The position numbers and the translations under genes are program-made. This document shows, in pieces, positions 29,484 through 38,520 of a stretch of 64,000 bases of DNA; position 1 is the first letter of the stretch, and each line of letters begins with the position of its first letter. The notes below the pieces were generated by a model, which saw only the letters and a program-made list of their open reading frames with translations, searched no databases and had not been told where the DNA came from. The DNA comes from Acetobacteraceae bacterium (GTDB lineage: Bacteria > Pseudomonadota > Alphaproteobacteria > Acetobacterales > Acetobacteraceae), in NCBI GenBank assembly GCA_027482245.1, contig JAIXWG010000064.1:62001-126000 (forward strand). The letters run 5' to 3'.

Positions 29484-30119
29484 ATGCGTCGCCACCTGAT
29501 TGCCTTGCTTGCCCTGGTTGCCGGGATGATCGGCGCCGGCCAGGCACAGGCACAGAACCGCTTCTGGCTGGTCAATGACACCGGGCGGGTGATCGAGCGT
29601 GCCTATGTCTCCTCCTCCCGCGTGTCGGACTGGGGGCCGGACATCCTGGGCAGTTCCGTGCTGCCGCCGGGCCAGCGGGTCTGGGTGACGCCGAATTTCG
29701 GCGACTGCATCCTGGACTTGCGCGTCACCTACCAGGGCGGCGGTGAGGAAAGCCGGATGCAGGTGAACGCCTGCAACCTGAGCCAGATCGTCTTCGGCCG
29801 CTCCGGGGCGGGCGCGGGGGCGAGCGTCGGCGGCGTGGGCCCCGGCGCGGGCGCCTCCATCGCGGGCAATCCCAGCTTCTACTTCGTCAACGGCACGGGC
29901 CTGACGATCCGGGAGGTCTATGTCTCCCTGTCCACCGACAGCAACTGGGGCGGCGACCGGCTGGGGCAGAACGTGCTGCAGCCCGGCCAGCGCCTCCAGA
30001 TCAGCCTGCCGGCCGGGCGGGTCTGCACGGTGGACATGCGCGTCGTCTATGCGGATGGCCGGGCCAATGAGCGCCGGCGGGTGGAAACCTGCAGCGTGAA
30101 CGACTTTGTCTGGCGCTGA
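29484..30119 (+). CDS. Secreted protein made of two tandem copies of one ~80-aa domain
   Basis: SD aggaggt; signal peptide; NRFWLVNDTGRVIERAYVSSSRVSDWGPDILGSSVLPPGQR versus PSFYFVNGTGLTIREVYVSLSTDSNWGGDRLGQNVLQPGQR. Confidence 0.82.
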   Translation: MRRHLIALLALVAGMIGAGQAQAQNRFWLVNDTGRVIERAYVSSSRVSDWGPDILGSSVLPPGQRVWVTPNFGDCILDLRVTYQGGGEESRMQVNACNLSQIVFGRSGAGAGASVGGVGPGAGASIAGNPSFYFVNGTGLTIREVYVSLSTDSNWGGDRLGQNVLQPGQRLQISLPAGRVCTVDMRVVYADGRANERRRVETCSVNDFVWR

Positions 30120-30163
30120 GCGTCTCGATAGACATTAAAAATCACTCACTTATTTTCTACGGA

Positions 30164-30207
30164 GGTGGCCAGGTCGTCATGCTTGACGGTCCAGCGGCCT
30201 GGCCACC
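30164..30207. other. Nested inverted repeat (possible terminator or structured RNA)
   Basis: GGTGGCCAGG (30164-30173) / CCTGGCCACC (30198-30207), enclosing CGTCA-tgct-TGACG (30176-30189). Confidence 0.6.
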
Positions 30208-30610
30208 CGACCGCGGCGGGGGCGCGGCATCGCGCCGATCAGCGCCCTGCGCCTGATGTGATGCGACGGCACTCCAGCCCTCGCAAAACAAGGGATTCTG
30301 GCGGGTTTCGGCCGGGTGCAGGCCGTTCGCCGGCGATGCGGCACTGGCGGCCGGACCAGGGCGTGGGACCCTGCCGCCGAGATGATCCTTGAGCCAGATC
30401 AATTTAACGGATGTTAATGTGTTACACCGTTTTCGCGGTTGACCCGTTTCATGGACACGAATCAACAGGATCGCGCGTTGAAAGCGCATGTCGGTTCCGT
30501 AAGAAGATAGGCATGCGCGGGGATCAAACCCTTCGCGCGTCACGCGCATGGCGCGTGGCACCGCAACAACGACCCGCGGGCGGGCGTGCCCGCGAATGAA
30601 GGGATGGGGG

Positions 30611-32320
30611 ATGTCTGCATCGCACGCCGCGGCCGGCGGGGCCGCGCGACCAATGTCGCAGGAGGAGCGGAAGGTCATCCTCGCCTCCTCCCTCGGCACC
30701 GTCTTCGAATGGTATGACTTCTACCTCTATGGTTCGCTCGCCGCCGTCATCGGCGCCAAGTTCTTCTCCATGTATGACGAGAGCACGCGCAACATCTTCG
30801 CGCTGCTCGCCTTCGCCGCCGGCTTCCTGGTGCGCCCCTTCGGCGCGCTGGTCTTCGGCCGCCTCGGTGACCTCGTCGGCCGGAAGTACACCTTCCTCGT
30901 CACCATCGTGATCATGGGTGCCTCGACCTTCATCGTCGGCATCCTCCCCACCTCCGACCAGATCGGCATCATCGCGCCGATCGTCCTGATCGTGCTGCGC
31001 ATGCTGCAGGGCCTGGCGCTGGGCGGCGAGTATGGTGGTGCGGCGACCTACGTGGCGGAGCACGCGCCGAACGGGCGCCGCGGCTTCTACACCAGCTTCA
31101 TCCAGATCACCGCGACGGCCGGCCTGTTCCTGTCGCTGATCGTCATCCTCGCCACCCGCTCCATCACCGGCGAAGCCGCCTTCGCGGATTGGGGCTGGCG
31201 CGTGCCGTTCCTGATCTCGATCGTGCTGCTCGGCATCTCCGTCTGGATCCGGATGCAGATGCAGGAAAGCCCCGCCTTCAAGAAGATGAAGGAGGAGGGC
31301 ACGGGCTCCAAGGCGCCGATCGGCGAGGCCTTCGGCCAGTGGAAGAACGCCAAGATCGCGCTCTTCGCCCTGCTCGGCCTGGTCATGGGCCAGGCGGTCG
31401 TCTGGTACACGGGTCAGTTCTACGCGCTGTTCTTCCTCGGCTCCGTGCTGAAGGTGGACGGCTTCACCACCAACATGCTGATCGCCTGGTCGCTGATCCT
31501 GGGCTCCGGCGGCTTCGTGCTGTTCGGCTGGCTGTCCGACAAGATCGGCCGCAAGCCGATCATCCTCGGCGGCTGCCTGATCGCGGCGGTCACCTACTTC
31601 CCGCTCTTCTCGCTGATGAGCGCGGAGGCAAACCCGGCGCTGACGCAGGCCCACCGCACCATCACCACGGTGGTGGAGGTGGACAAGGCCACCTGCTCCT
31701 TCCAGTTCAACCCGACGGGCACGGCGCGCTTCACCCAGCCCTGCGACATCGCCAAGGCGGCGCTGGCGCGGCTGTCCGTGAACTACTCCGTGGAGAACAA
31801 GCCGGGCCAGACCGGCGTGCGGGTCACGATCGGCAACCAGACCGTGACGTCTGACCAGCCGAACTTCGCGGCCGCCCTCGGCACCGCGGTGACGGCGGCG
31901 GGCTACCCGGCGGCGTCGAACCCCACCGTGGTCAAGATGTCCGGTCCCTTCGACATCTTCCGCGAACAGCCGGCGGTGCTGATCTTCATCCTGACGCTGC
32001 TCGTGGTCTACGTGACCATGGTCTATGGCCCAATCGCGGCGGCGCTGGTGGAGCTGTTCCCGACGCGCATCCGCTACACCTCCATGTCGCTGCCCTATCA
32101 CATCGGCAATGGCTGGTTCGGTGGCCTGATGCCGGCGACGGCCTTCGCGATGATCGCGCAGACCGGCGACGTGTATTTCGGCCTCTGGTACCCGGTGGTG
32201 ATCGCGCTCGCGACCGTCGTCATCGGCTTCTTCATGGTGCCGGAGACGAAGGATCGCGACATCTTCGCGACCAATGCCGACGGTTCCGCCAGCGCGGCGG
32301 ATTACCGTTCGGGCCGCTGA
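30611..32320 (+). CDS. MHS-family MFS transporter (metabolite:H+ symporter-like) with a large periplasmic insertion
   Basis: LASSLGTVFEWYDFYLYGSLA; FLVRPFGALVFGRLGDLVGRKY; LALGGEYGGAATYVAEHAP. Confidence 0.92.
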   Translation: MSASHAAAGGAARPMSQEERKVILASSLGTVFEWYDFYLYGSLAAVIGAKFFSMYDESTRNIFALLAFAAGFLVRPFGALVFGRLGDLVGRKYTFLVTIVIMGASTFIVGILPTSDQIGIIAPIVLIVLRMLQGLALGGEYGGAATYVAEHAPNGRRGFYTSFIQITATAGLFLSLIVILATRSITGEAAFADWGWRVPFLISIVLLGISVWIRMQMQESPAFKKMKEEGTGSKAPIGEAFGQWKNAKIALFALLGLVMGQAVVWYTGQFYALFFLGSVLKVDGFTTNMLIAWSLILGSGGFVLFGWLSDKIGRKPIILGGCLIAAVTYFPLFSLMSAEANPALTQAHRTITTVVEVDKATCSFQFNPTGTARFTQPCDIAKAALARLSVNYSVENKPGQTGVRVTIGNQTVTSDQPNFAAALGTAVTAAGYPAASNPTVVKMSGPFDIFREQPAVLIFILTLLVVYVTMVYGPIAAALVELFPTRIRYTSMSLPYHIGNGWFGGLMPATAFAMIAQTGDVYFGLWYPVVIALATVVIGFFMVPETKDRDIFATNADGSASAADYRSGR

Positions 32321-32346
32321 TCCGGGCCGCAGGCCTGGGCTTCCAG

Positions 32347-32380
32347 GGCGCCGGGGGCAATCACCCCCGGCGCCTTTTTT
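32347..32380 (+). terminator. Rho-independent terminator after MHS transporter
   Basis: GGCGCCGGGGG-caatca-CCCCCGGCGCC + TTTTTT: 11-bp perfect stem and T-tract. Confidence 0.93.
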
Positions 32381-32503
32381 CTTGCGCTGCGTCAATGGCC
32401 CCGGCGGCCAGCGCAGGCATGGTTGCGCGGCAGGGCGCCCCGGCGGCACTCTCAGCGCCAAGCAGGACCGGGACCTACCCGGCAGGAATGAGGAAACGGC
32501 ACC

Positions 32504-34408
32504 ATGGATGGCAGCACCGGCACGAGCCGCTACGACGAGGCCTATGGCGCCTGGCGCCGGGATCCCGAGGCTTTCTGGCGTTGCGCGGCGGAAGGCATCG
32601 ACTGGGCCGTGCCGCCGACGCGCATCTTCGACGCCGAGGCCGGCGTCTATGGCCGCTGGTTCCCCGATGCCCGGCTGAACACCTGCTTCAACGCGCTGGA
32701 CCGGCACGTGGGCGGCGGCCGGGGCGATCAGGCCGCCCTGATCTGGGACAGCCCCATCACCGGCAGAGCCGCCCGCTATACCTACGCGGAGCTGCTCGGC
32801 CGCGTGGCGAAGGTCGCGGGCGCGCTGGCGGCGCGCGGCATCGGCGCAGGCGACCGCGTCATCATCTACATGCCGATGGTGCCGGAAGCCGCGATCGCCA
32901 TGCTGGCCTGCGCCAGGCTCGGCGCCATCCATTCCGTCGTCTTCGGCGGCTTCGCGGCGGCGGAGCTGTCGGCGCGCATCGCGGATGCTGAACCCAAGGC
33001 GATCATCTCCGCCTCCTGCGGGCTCGAGCCCGGGCGCATCGTGAAATACAAGCCGCTGCTCGACGCCGCCATCGCGCTGTCGCCGCACAAGCCCGCGCAT
33101 TGCCTGATCCTGCAGCGGCCCGAACACCCCTGCGAGCTGACATCAGGCCGCGACGTCGATTTCCTGGAGGCCGAGGCGGCGGCCGCGCCCGCGCCCTGCA
33201 CGGATGTCGCGGCGACGGACCCGCTCTACATCCTCTACACCTCCGGCACGACCGGGAAGCCCAAGGGCATCGTGCGGGACAATGGCGGGCATGCCGTGGC
33301 CCTGATGAACTCCATGGCGATGCTCTACGGCCTGAAGGCCGGGGACGTGATGTGGACGGCGAGCGATGTCGGCTGGGTCGTCGGCCATTCCTACATCGTC
33401 TATGCGCCGCTGCTCGCGGGCTGCACGACGGTGATGTACGAGGGCAAGCCCGTCGGCACGCCGGATGCAGGAGCGTTCTGGCGCGTCGCTGCCGAGCACC
33501 GCGTGAAGGTGCTGTTCACCGCCCCCACTGCGATCCGCGCCATCCGCAAGGAGGATCCGGAGGGCGCGCTGTCCGCGCGGTACGACCTCTCCGCGCTGGA
33601 AGCCCTGTTCCTGGCCGGGGAGCGCTGCGACCCGCCGACCGCCGAATGGTCCGCGCAACTGCTCGGCAAGCCCGTCATCGACCATTGGTGGCAGACCGAG
33701 ACGGGCTGGAGCATCAGCGGCAATTTCCGCGGGTTCGGCCTCTTCCCGAACCGGCCGGGCTCCGGTGGCAAGCCGGCGCCGGGCTACGACCTCCGCGCGC
33801 TGGACGAGGCGGGGCAGGAGGTGCCGCGCGGGCAGATCGGCACGCTGGCCGTGAAGCTGCCGCTGCCGCCTTCCAACCTGCCGACGCTCTGGCACGCCGA
33901 TGCCCGCTTCCGCGAGGCTTATCTCGAGGCCTTTCCCGGCTACTACAACACCTCCGACGCCGGGATGGTGGATGAGGATGGCTATGTCTGGGTCATGTCC
34001 CGCACCGATGACATCATCAACGTCGCGGGCCATCGCCTGTCCACCGGCGCGATGGAGGAGGTGCTGGCCGCCCATCCCGATGTCGCGGAATGCGCCGTGG
34101 TCGGCGTGAAGGATTCGCTCAAGGGCCAGGCGCCGCTCGGCCTGGTCGTGCTGAAGGCCGGCACGACGAAGCAGGAGGCCGACATCGCGAAGGAGCTGGT
34201 GGCGATGGTGCGCGACCGCATCGGCCCCGTCGCCGCGTTCCGGGAGGCGCGCGTCGTGCAGCGCCTGCCGAAGACGCGGTCGGGCAAGATCCTGCGTGCC
34301 ACCATCCGCAAGATCGCGGATAGCGAGAGCTACACCGTGCCCCCCACCATCGACGATCCGCTGATTCTGGACGAGATCGCGGATGTGCTGAAGCAGGCGG
34401 AGAAATAG
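32504..34408 (+). CDS. prpE: Propionyl-CoA synthetase-like acyl-CoA ligase
   Basis: GIDWAVPPTRIFDAEAGVYGRWFPDARLNTCFNALDRHV; YTSGTTGKPKGIVRDNGGHAVAL; KTRSGKILRATIRKIAD. Confidence 0.88.
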   Translation: MDGSTGTSRYDEAYGAWRRDPEAFWRCAAEGIDWAVPPTRIFDAEAGVYGRWFPDARLNTCFNALDRHVGGGRGDQAALIWDSPITGRAARYTYAELLGRVAKVAGALAARGIGAGDRVIIYMPMVPEAAIAMLACARLGAIHSVVFGGFAAAELSARIADAEPKAIISASCGLEPGRIVKYKPLLDAAIALSPHKPAHCLILQRPEHPCELTSGRDVDFLEAEAAAAPAPCTDVAATDPLYILYTSGTTGKPKGIVRDNGGHAVALMNSMAMLYGLKAGDVMWTASDVGWVVGHSYIVYAPLLAGCTTVMYEGKPVGTPDAGAFWRVAAEHRVKVLFTAPTAIRAIRKEDPEGALSARYDLSALEALFLAGERCDPPTAEWSAQLLGKPVIDHWWQTETGWSISGNFRGFGLFPNRPGSGGKPAPGYDLRALDEAGQEVPRGQIGTLAVKLPLPPSNLPTLWHADARFREAYLEAFPGYYNTSDAGMVDEDGYVWVMSRTDDIINVAGHRLSTGAMEEVLAAHPDVAECAVVGVKDSLKGQAPLGLVVLKAGTTKQEADIAKELVAMVRDRIGPVAAFREARVVQRLPKTRSGKILRATIRKIADSESYTVPPTIDDPLILDEIADVLKQAEK

Positions 34409-34410
34409 CG

Positions 34411-35217
34411 ATGCCGGATGGCTCCACGCCCCTGTTGCTGCGCCAGGACAGCGAGGCCGGCGTCACGCGCCTGACGCTGAACAAGCCGGAGAGCCGCAAC
34501 AGCCTGTCCTTCGCCATGATGGGCGCGGTGCTGGAGCAGCTGGGCGCCATCGCGGCCGATACGGGCGTGCGCGTCGTGGTGCTGGCCGCCGCCGGGCCGG
34601 TCTTCTGTGCGGGCCATGATTTGCGGGAGATCACCGCCCATCGCGCCGATCCCGATGGCGGCCGCGGCTTCTTCGAGGCTGCGATGACGCGCTGCGCCGC
34701 GATGATGCAGGCGATCGTCGCGTTGCCCCAGCCCGTGATCGCGGAGGTCCAGGGCGTCGCCACCGCCGCCGGCTGCCAGCTGGTCGCGACCTGCGACCTG
34801 GCGGTAGCCTCCGATGCCGCCCGCTTCTGCACGCCCGGTGTCGATATCGGGCTGTTCTGCTCGACCCCCGCCGTCGCCCTCTCCCGCGCCGTGGCCGCCA
34901 AGCCGGCGATGGAGATGCTGCTGACCGGGGAGATGATCGGGGCGGAGGAGGCGCGGCGCATCGGCTTGGTGAACCGAGTCGTGCCGGCCGCTGATCTCGC
35001 CGCCACGACGGAATCGCTCGCCGCCCGCATCGCGTCGCGCAGCGCGCATACGGTCCGCATCGGCAAGGCCGCCTTCCACCGCCAGCGCGGGCTTCCACTC
35101 GACGAAGCCTATGCCCATGCTGCCGCGGTGATGACCGAGAACCTGATGGCCGAGGATGCCGCCGAAGGCATCGGCGCCTTCCTCTCCAAGCGCCAGCCCG
35201 TCTGGCGCGATCGATGA
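34411..35217 (+). CDS. Enoyl-CoA hydratase/isomerase family protein
   Basis: VTRLTLNKPESRNSLSFAMM; VFCAGHDLREI; ATCDLAVASDAARFCTPGVDIGLFCSTP. Confidence 0.92.
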   Translation: MPDGSTPLLLRQDSEAGVTRLTLNKPESRNSLSFAMMGAVLEQLGAIAADTGVRVVVLAAAGPVFCAGHDLREITAHRADPDGGRGFFEAAMTRCAAMMQAIVALPQPVIAEVQGVATAAGCQLVATCDLAVASDAARFCTPGVDIGLFCSTPAVALSRAVAAKPAMEMLLTGEMIGAEEARRIGLVNRVVPAADLAATTESLAARIASRSAHTVRIGKAAFHRQRGLPLDEAYAHAAAVMTENLMAEDAAEGIGAFLSKRQPVWRDR

Positions 35218-35239
35218 TGCGCAACAGTGCGCAGGTGAT

Positions 35240-35339
35240 ACCCCCACCCCGACCCTCCCCCGCAAGCGCGGGGCAGGGAGTGCCGATCGCGCAAGCCGCT
35301 CCCTCCCCCGCGCTTGCGGGGGAGGGTCGGGGTGGGGGT
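35240..35339. repeat. Inverted pair of REP-like elements, copies 2 and 3
   Basis: 41-nt arms 35240-35280 and 35299-35339 are reverse complements with one mismatch, separated by 18 nt. Confidence 0.93.
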
Positions 35340-35390
35340 CTGCGCGCCTCCGCCCACCACTGACCAGAGACCCAGGGACCACCGCCCGCC

Positions 35391-37025
35391 ATGCCCGCTG
35401 CCGATTTCGATGCCCTGCCCCGCGTCCCGGCGAACCACCAGCCGCTGACGCCGCTGCTGTTCCTGGAGCGCGCCGCCGCCGTCTTCCCGCGCCACACCGC
35501 CGTGGTGCATGGGGCGGTGCGGCGGAGCTATGCGGAGCTTCGCGCGCGCTGCGTGAAGCTCGCCGATGCGCTGCGTCAGAAGGGGATCGGGCGCGGCGAC
35601 ACCGTGGCCGCGCTGCTGCCGAACATCCCCGAGATGCTGGAATGCCATTACGGCGTGCCGATGACGGGCGGCGTGCTGAACACGCTGAACACGCGGCTCG
35701 ATGCCGGGACCATCGCCTATTGCCTCGACCATGGTGAGGCAAAGATCGTCGTGGTGGACCGCGAATTCGTGCCCCTGCTGCGCCTCGCCCTCACGCAATG
35801 CCAGGCGAAGCCGCTGGTGATCGAGGTCGATGACGCGGAGGCCAGCGAGGCCGCCCGCGCCAACCACCTCGACGGCGCCATCGCCTACGAGGCCTTCATC
35901 GCAGCGGGCGACGAGGCCTTTGCCTGGCCGATGCCCGCCGATGAATGGGACGCCATCAGCCTCAACTACACCTCCGGCACCACGGGCCGGCCGAAGGGCG
36001 TGGTCTACCACCATCGCGGCGCGCAGCTGCTGGCGGTCGGCAACGTGCTCTCCGCCGGCATGGGCAAGCATCCCGTCTACCTCTGGACGCTGCCGATGTT
36101 CCATTGCAACGGCTGGTGCTTCCCCTGGACCGTCACGGCGCAGGCCGGCACCCATGTCTGCCTGCGCGCCGTGCGCGGCAATGCGATGTGGGATCTGATG
36201 TCGAAGGAGGGCGTCACCCATATGTGCGGCGCGCCGATCGTCATGGCGACGCTGCTTGGCACCGCCGAGGCGGAGAAGAAGCCCCTGCCCCACCAGGTGC
36301 AGTTCGTCGTCGCCGGCGCGCCTCCGCCTGCCGCCGTGCTGGCCGCGATGAAGGAAGCGGGCTTCGCCGTCTGCCACGTCTATGGCCTGACCGAATGCTA
36401 CGGCCCCTCCGTCGTGAATGAGTGGAACAGCGACTGGGACGTCCAGCCCGCCGCCGAGCAGGCCGCGCTGATGTCCCGCCAGGGCGTGCGCTACATCGCC
36501 CTTGAAGGGCTCTGCGTCATGGACCCGGAGACGATGGAGCGCGTGCCCGCTGACGGCACCTCCATGGGCGAGGTGATGATGCAGGGCAACGTCGTGATGA
36601 AGGGCTACCTCAAGGACGCGGACGCCACGGCGAAGGCCTTCGCCGGCGGCTGGTTCCACACCGGCGACCTCGCTGTGACGTATCCCGATGGCTACATCCA
36701 GCTGAAGGACCGCTCCAAGGACATCATCATCTCGGGGGGCGAGAACATCTCCTCCATCGAGGTGGAGGATGCCCTCTACAAGCATCCCGCCGTCGCCGTC
36801 GCCGCCGTCGTCGCGCGGCCCGACGAGAAATGGGGCGAGACGCCCTGCGCGTTCATCGAACTCAAGCCCGGCGCCACCGCGACGGCGGAAAACCTGATCG
36901 CCCACTGCAAGACGATCCTCGCGGGCTACAAGGTGCCGCGCCATGTCGTCTTCGCGGAGTTGCCCAAGACCAGCACCGGCAAGATCCAGAAGCACGTGCT
37001 GCGCGCGCAGGCCAGGGAAGGCTGA
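35391..37025 (+). CDS. Acyl-CoA synthetase (AMP-binding)
   Basis: LNYTSGTTGRPKGVVYHHRGAQL; VYGLTECYGPSVV; SGGENISSIEVEDALYKHPAV; PKTSTGKIQKHVLR. Confidence 0.92.
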   Translation: MPAADFDALPRVPANHQPLTPLLFLERAAAVFPRHTAVVHGAVRRSYAELRARCVKLADALRQKGIGRGDTVAALLPNIPEMLECHYGVPMTGGVLNTLNTRLDAGTIAYCLDHGEAKIVVVDREFVPLLRLALTQCQAKPLVIEVDDAEASEAARANHLDGAIAYEAFIAAGDEAFAWPMPADEWDAISLNYTSGTTGRPKGVVYHHRGAQLLAVGNVLSAGMGKHPVYLWTLPMFHCNGWCFPWTVTAQAGTHVCLRAVRGNAMWDLMSKEGVTHMCGAPIVMATLLGTAEAEKKPLPHQVQFVVAGAPPPAAVLAAMKEAGFAVCHVYGLTECYGPSVVNEWNSDWDVQPAAEQAALMSRQGVRYIALEGLCVMDPETMERVPADGTSMGEVMMQGNVVMKGYLKDADATAKAFAGGWFHTGDLAVTYPDGYIQLKDRSKDIIISGGENISSIEVEDALYKHPAVAVAAVVARPDEKWGETPCAFIELKPGATATAENLIAHCKTILAGYKVPRHVVFAELPKTSTGKIQKHVLRAQAREG

Positions 37026-37100
37026 AGCGAAGCGGCTGCGAATCTTTCCTTGCAGCCCCCGCCCGGGCACCCCATCCTCCTGGCTGTCCCGCAACAACCG

Positions 37101-37114
37101 AAAGGAGGTGATCC
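37101..37114 (+). promoter_or_regulatory. Extended Shine-Dalgarno fully complementary to the 16S rRNA 3' tail
   Basis: AAAGGAGGTGATCC is the exact reverse complement of the canonical 16S tail GGATCACCTCCTTT. Confidence 0.8.
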
Positions 37115-37115
37115 A

Positions 37116-37181
37116 GTGTCTCATTGCCCCAAGGCGTCCACCGAGACTGCAGCCTGGATCATCGCCGGCGCCATCGCGTAG
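37116..37181 (+). CDS. Candidate 21-aa micro-ORF/leader peptide VSHCPKASTETAAWIIAGAIA
   Basis: GTG start 7 nt after AGGAGG, stop TAG at 37179-37181, hairpins downstream; not in the ORF track because of its size. Confidence 0.55.
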   Translation: MSHCPKASTETAAWIIAGAIA

Positions 37182-37202
37182 GCGAGTCACCAGACGACCG
37201 CA

Positions 37203-37254
37203 GCCGGTTCGCCGGCAGCAATGGAAGGCCTCGGGGGGCGACCCCCGGGGCCTT
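37203..37254 (+). terminator. UUCG-loop hairpin followed by strong GC hairpin (terminator/attenuator-like)
   Basis: GCCGG-ttcg-CCGGC (37203-37216) and AAGGCCtCGGGGG-gcga-CCCCCGgGGCCTT (37225-37254); no strong T-tract. Confidence 0.6.
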
Positions 37255-37320
37255 CGCTGTTTCGGGAACCCGCGCGCGGCCCGCGCGATCAGGCCGAACC
37301 CTTCCGGATACGACCGGCCG

Positions 37321-38520
37321 ATGTCCTCCCTCTCCGCGCTGAACGCGCTGAACTTCTTCATTGCGGATGTGCGGGACGGGCTCGGCCCCTTCCTCGGCGT
37401 CTTCCTCCAGCAGCATGGCTGGTCCCCGGCTGCGATCGGCATCGCGATGAGCCTGGGCGGCGCCGCGGGAATGGCGGCGACCACGCCGATCGGCCTGCTG
37501 GTGGATGCCACGCACCGCAAGCGGGCGCTGCTGGTGATCGCCGCCCTGCTCATCGTCCTGGCCTGCGCGGTGAACTACTTGGCGCCGGTCTTCGCGGTGA
37601 CGGTCGCGGCGCAGATGATCGCGGGCATCGCCGCGGCGGCCGTCGCACCCTGCATCGCCGCCATCACGCTCGGCCTGGTGCGGCAGCAGGGCTATGCGCG
37701 GCAGCTCGGCCGCAACGAATCCTCCAACCACGCGGGCAATGCCGCAGCCGCGGGACTGGCGGGGCTGCTCGGCTGGTGGTTCGGGCTGGTCGCGGTCTTC
37801 GTGCTGATGGCCGCCATGGCGATCGCCGCCATCGTCGCGGTGCTGCTGATCAACCCACGCGACATCGACCACGCCGCGGCCCGCGGCGCGACGGAGGGTG
37901 CGGCGGCCACGCCCGTACTGCGCACGCTGCTCGGCTCCGCGCCCCTGCGGCTGGTGACCGGGACCGTCATGCTGTTTCACCTGGCCAATGCCGCGATGCT
38001 GCCGCTGCTGGGCCAGGCGATGGTGGCGCGCGGCACGGGGGTGGATGCCGCGGGCTACACGGCGGCGACGGTGATCCTGGCGCAGGCGACGATGATCCCG
38101 ATGGCGCTGCTGGCCGCCGGGCTGGCGGCGCGGCGGGGCTATGGGCTGGTCTTCATCCTGGCGCTGGCCGCGCTGCCGATCCGCGGGCTGATCGCGGGCG
38201 TCGTAGACAATCCGCTGGCGATCATCCCGGTGCAGGTCCTGGATGGCGTGGGCGCCGGGCTGCTGGGCGTCGCGGTGCCCGGGATCGTCGCCCGCATCCT
38301 GGATGGCAGCGGCCACGCCACGGCGGGGCTGGCGGCGGTGATGACGATGCAGGGCATCGGGGCCTCCCTGAGTGCCACGGTCGGCGGCGTGGTCGCGCAG
38401 CAGGCGGGCTATGGCGCCGCCTTCCTGGTGCTGGCGGTCATCGCACTGGCGGCGCTGGCGCTGTGGCTGGCGGGCGGCGCGGTGCTGCGGCCGGCGGCGG
38501 GGCAGCCCGCTATGCCGTGA
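37321..38520 (+). CDS. MFS transporter
   Basis: MSSLSALNALNFFIADVRDGLGPFLGVFLQQHGWSPAAIGIAMSLGGAAGMAATTPIGLLVDATHRKR; multiple TM segments. Confidence 0.88.
   Translation: MSSLSALNALNFFIADVRDGLGPFLGVFLQQHGWSPAAIGIAMSLGGAAGMAATTPIGLLVDATHRKRALLVIAALLIVLACAVNYLAPVFAVTVAAQMIAGIAAAAVAPCIAAITLGLVRQQGYARQLGRNESSNHAGNAAAAGLAGLLGWWFGLVAVFVLMAAMAIAAIVAVLLINPRDIDHAAARGATEGAAATPVLRTLLGSAPLRLVTGTVMLFHLANAAMLPLLGQAMVARGTGVDAAGYTAATVILAQATMIPMALLAAGLAARRGYGLVFILALAALPIRGLIAGVVDNPLAIIPVQVLDGVGAGLLGVAVPGIVARILDGSGHATAGLAAVMTMQGIGASLSATVGGVVAQQAGYGAAFLVLAVIALAALALWLAGGAVLRPAAGQPAMP

Noticed and set aside
30157-30699. 180-aa minus-strand ORF before the MHS transporter
   Set aside because: Overlaps the transporter start and the A/T-rich regulatory segment, with no motif or SD.
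37101-37114. Fragment of a 16S rRNA gene on the minus strand
   Set aside because: Only ~14-15 nt match the complement of the 16S tail, no flanking rRNA similarity was evident, and it is ideally spaced before a GTG ORF. An extended SD is the simpler reading.
35109-37553. 814-aa minus-strand ORF
   Set aside because: Antisense of the acyl-CoA synthetase, spanning the REP doublet and micro-ORF; low-complexity His/Arg/Gly composition.
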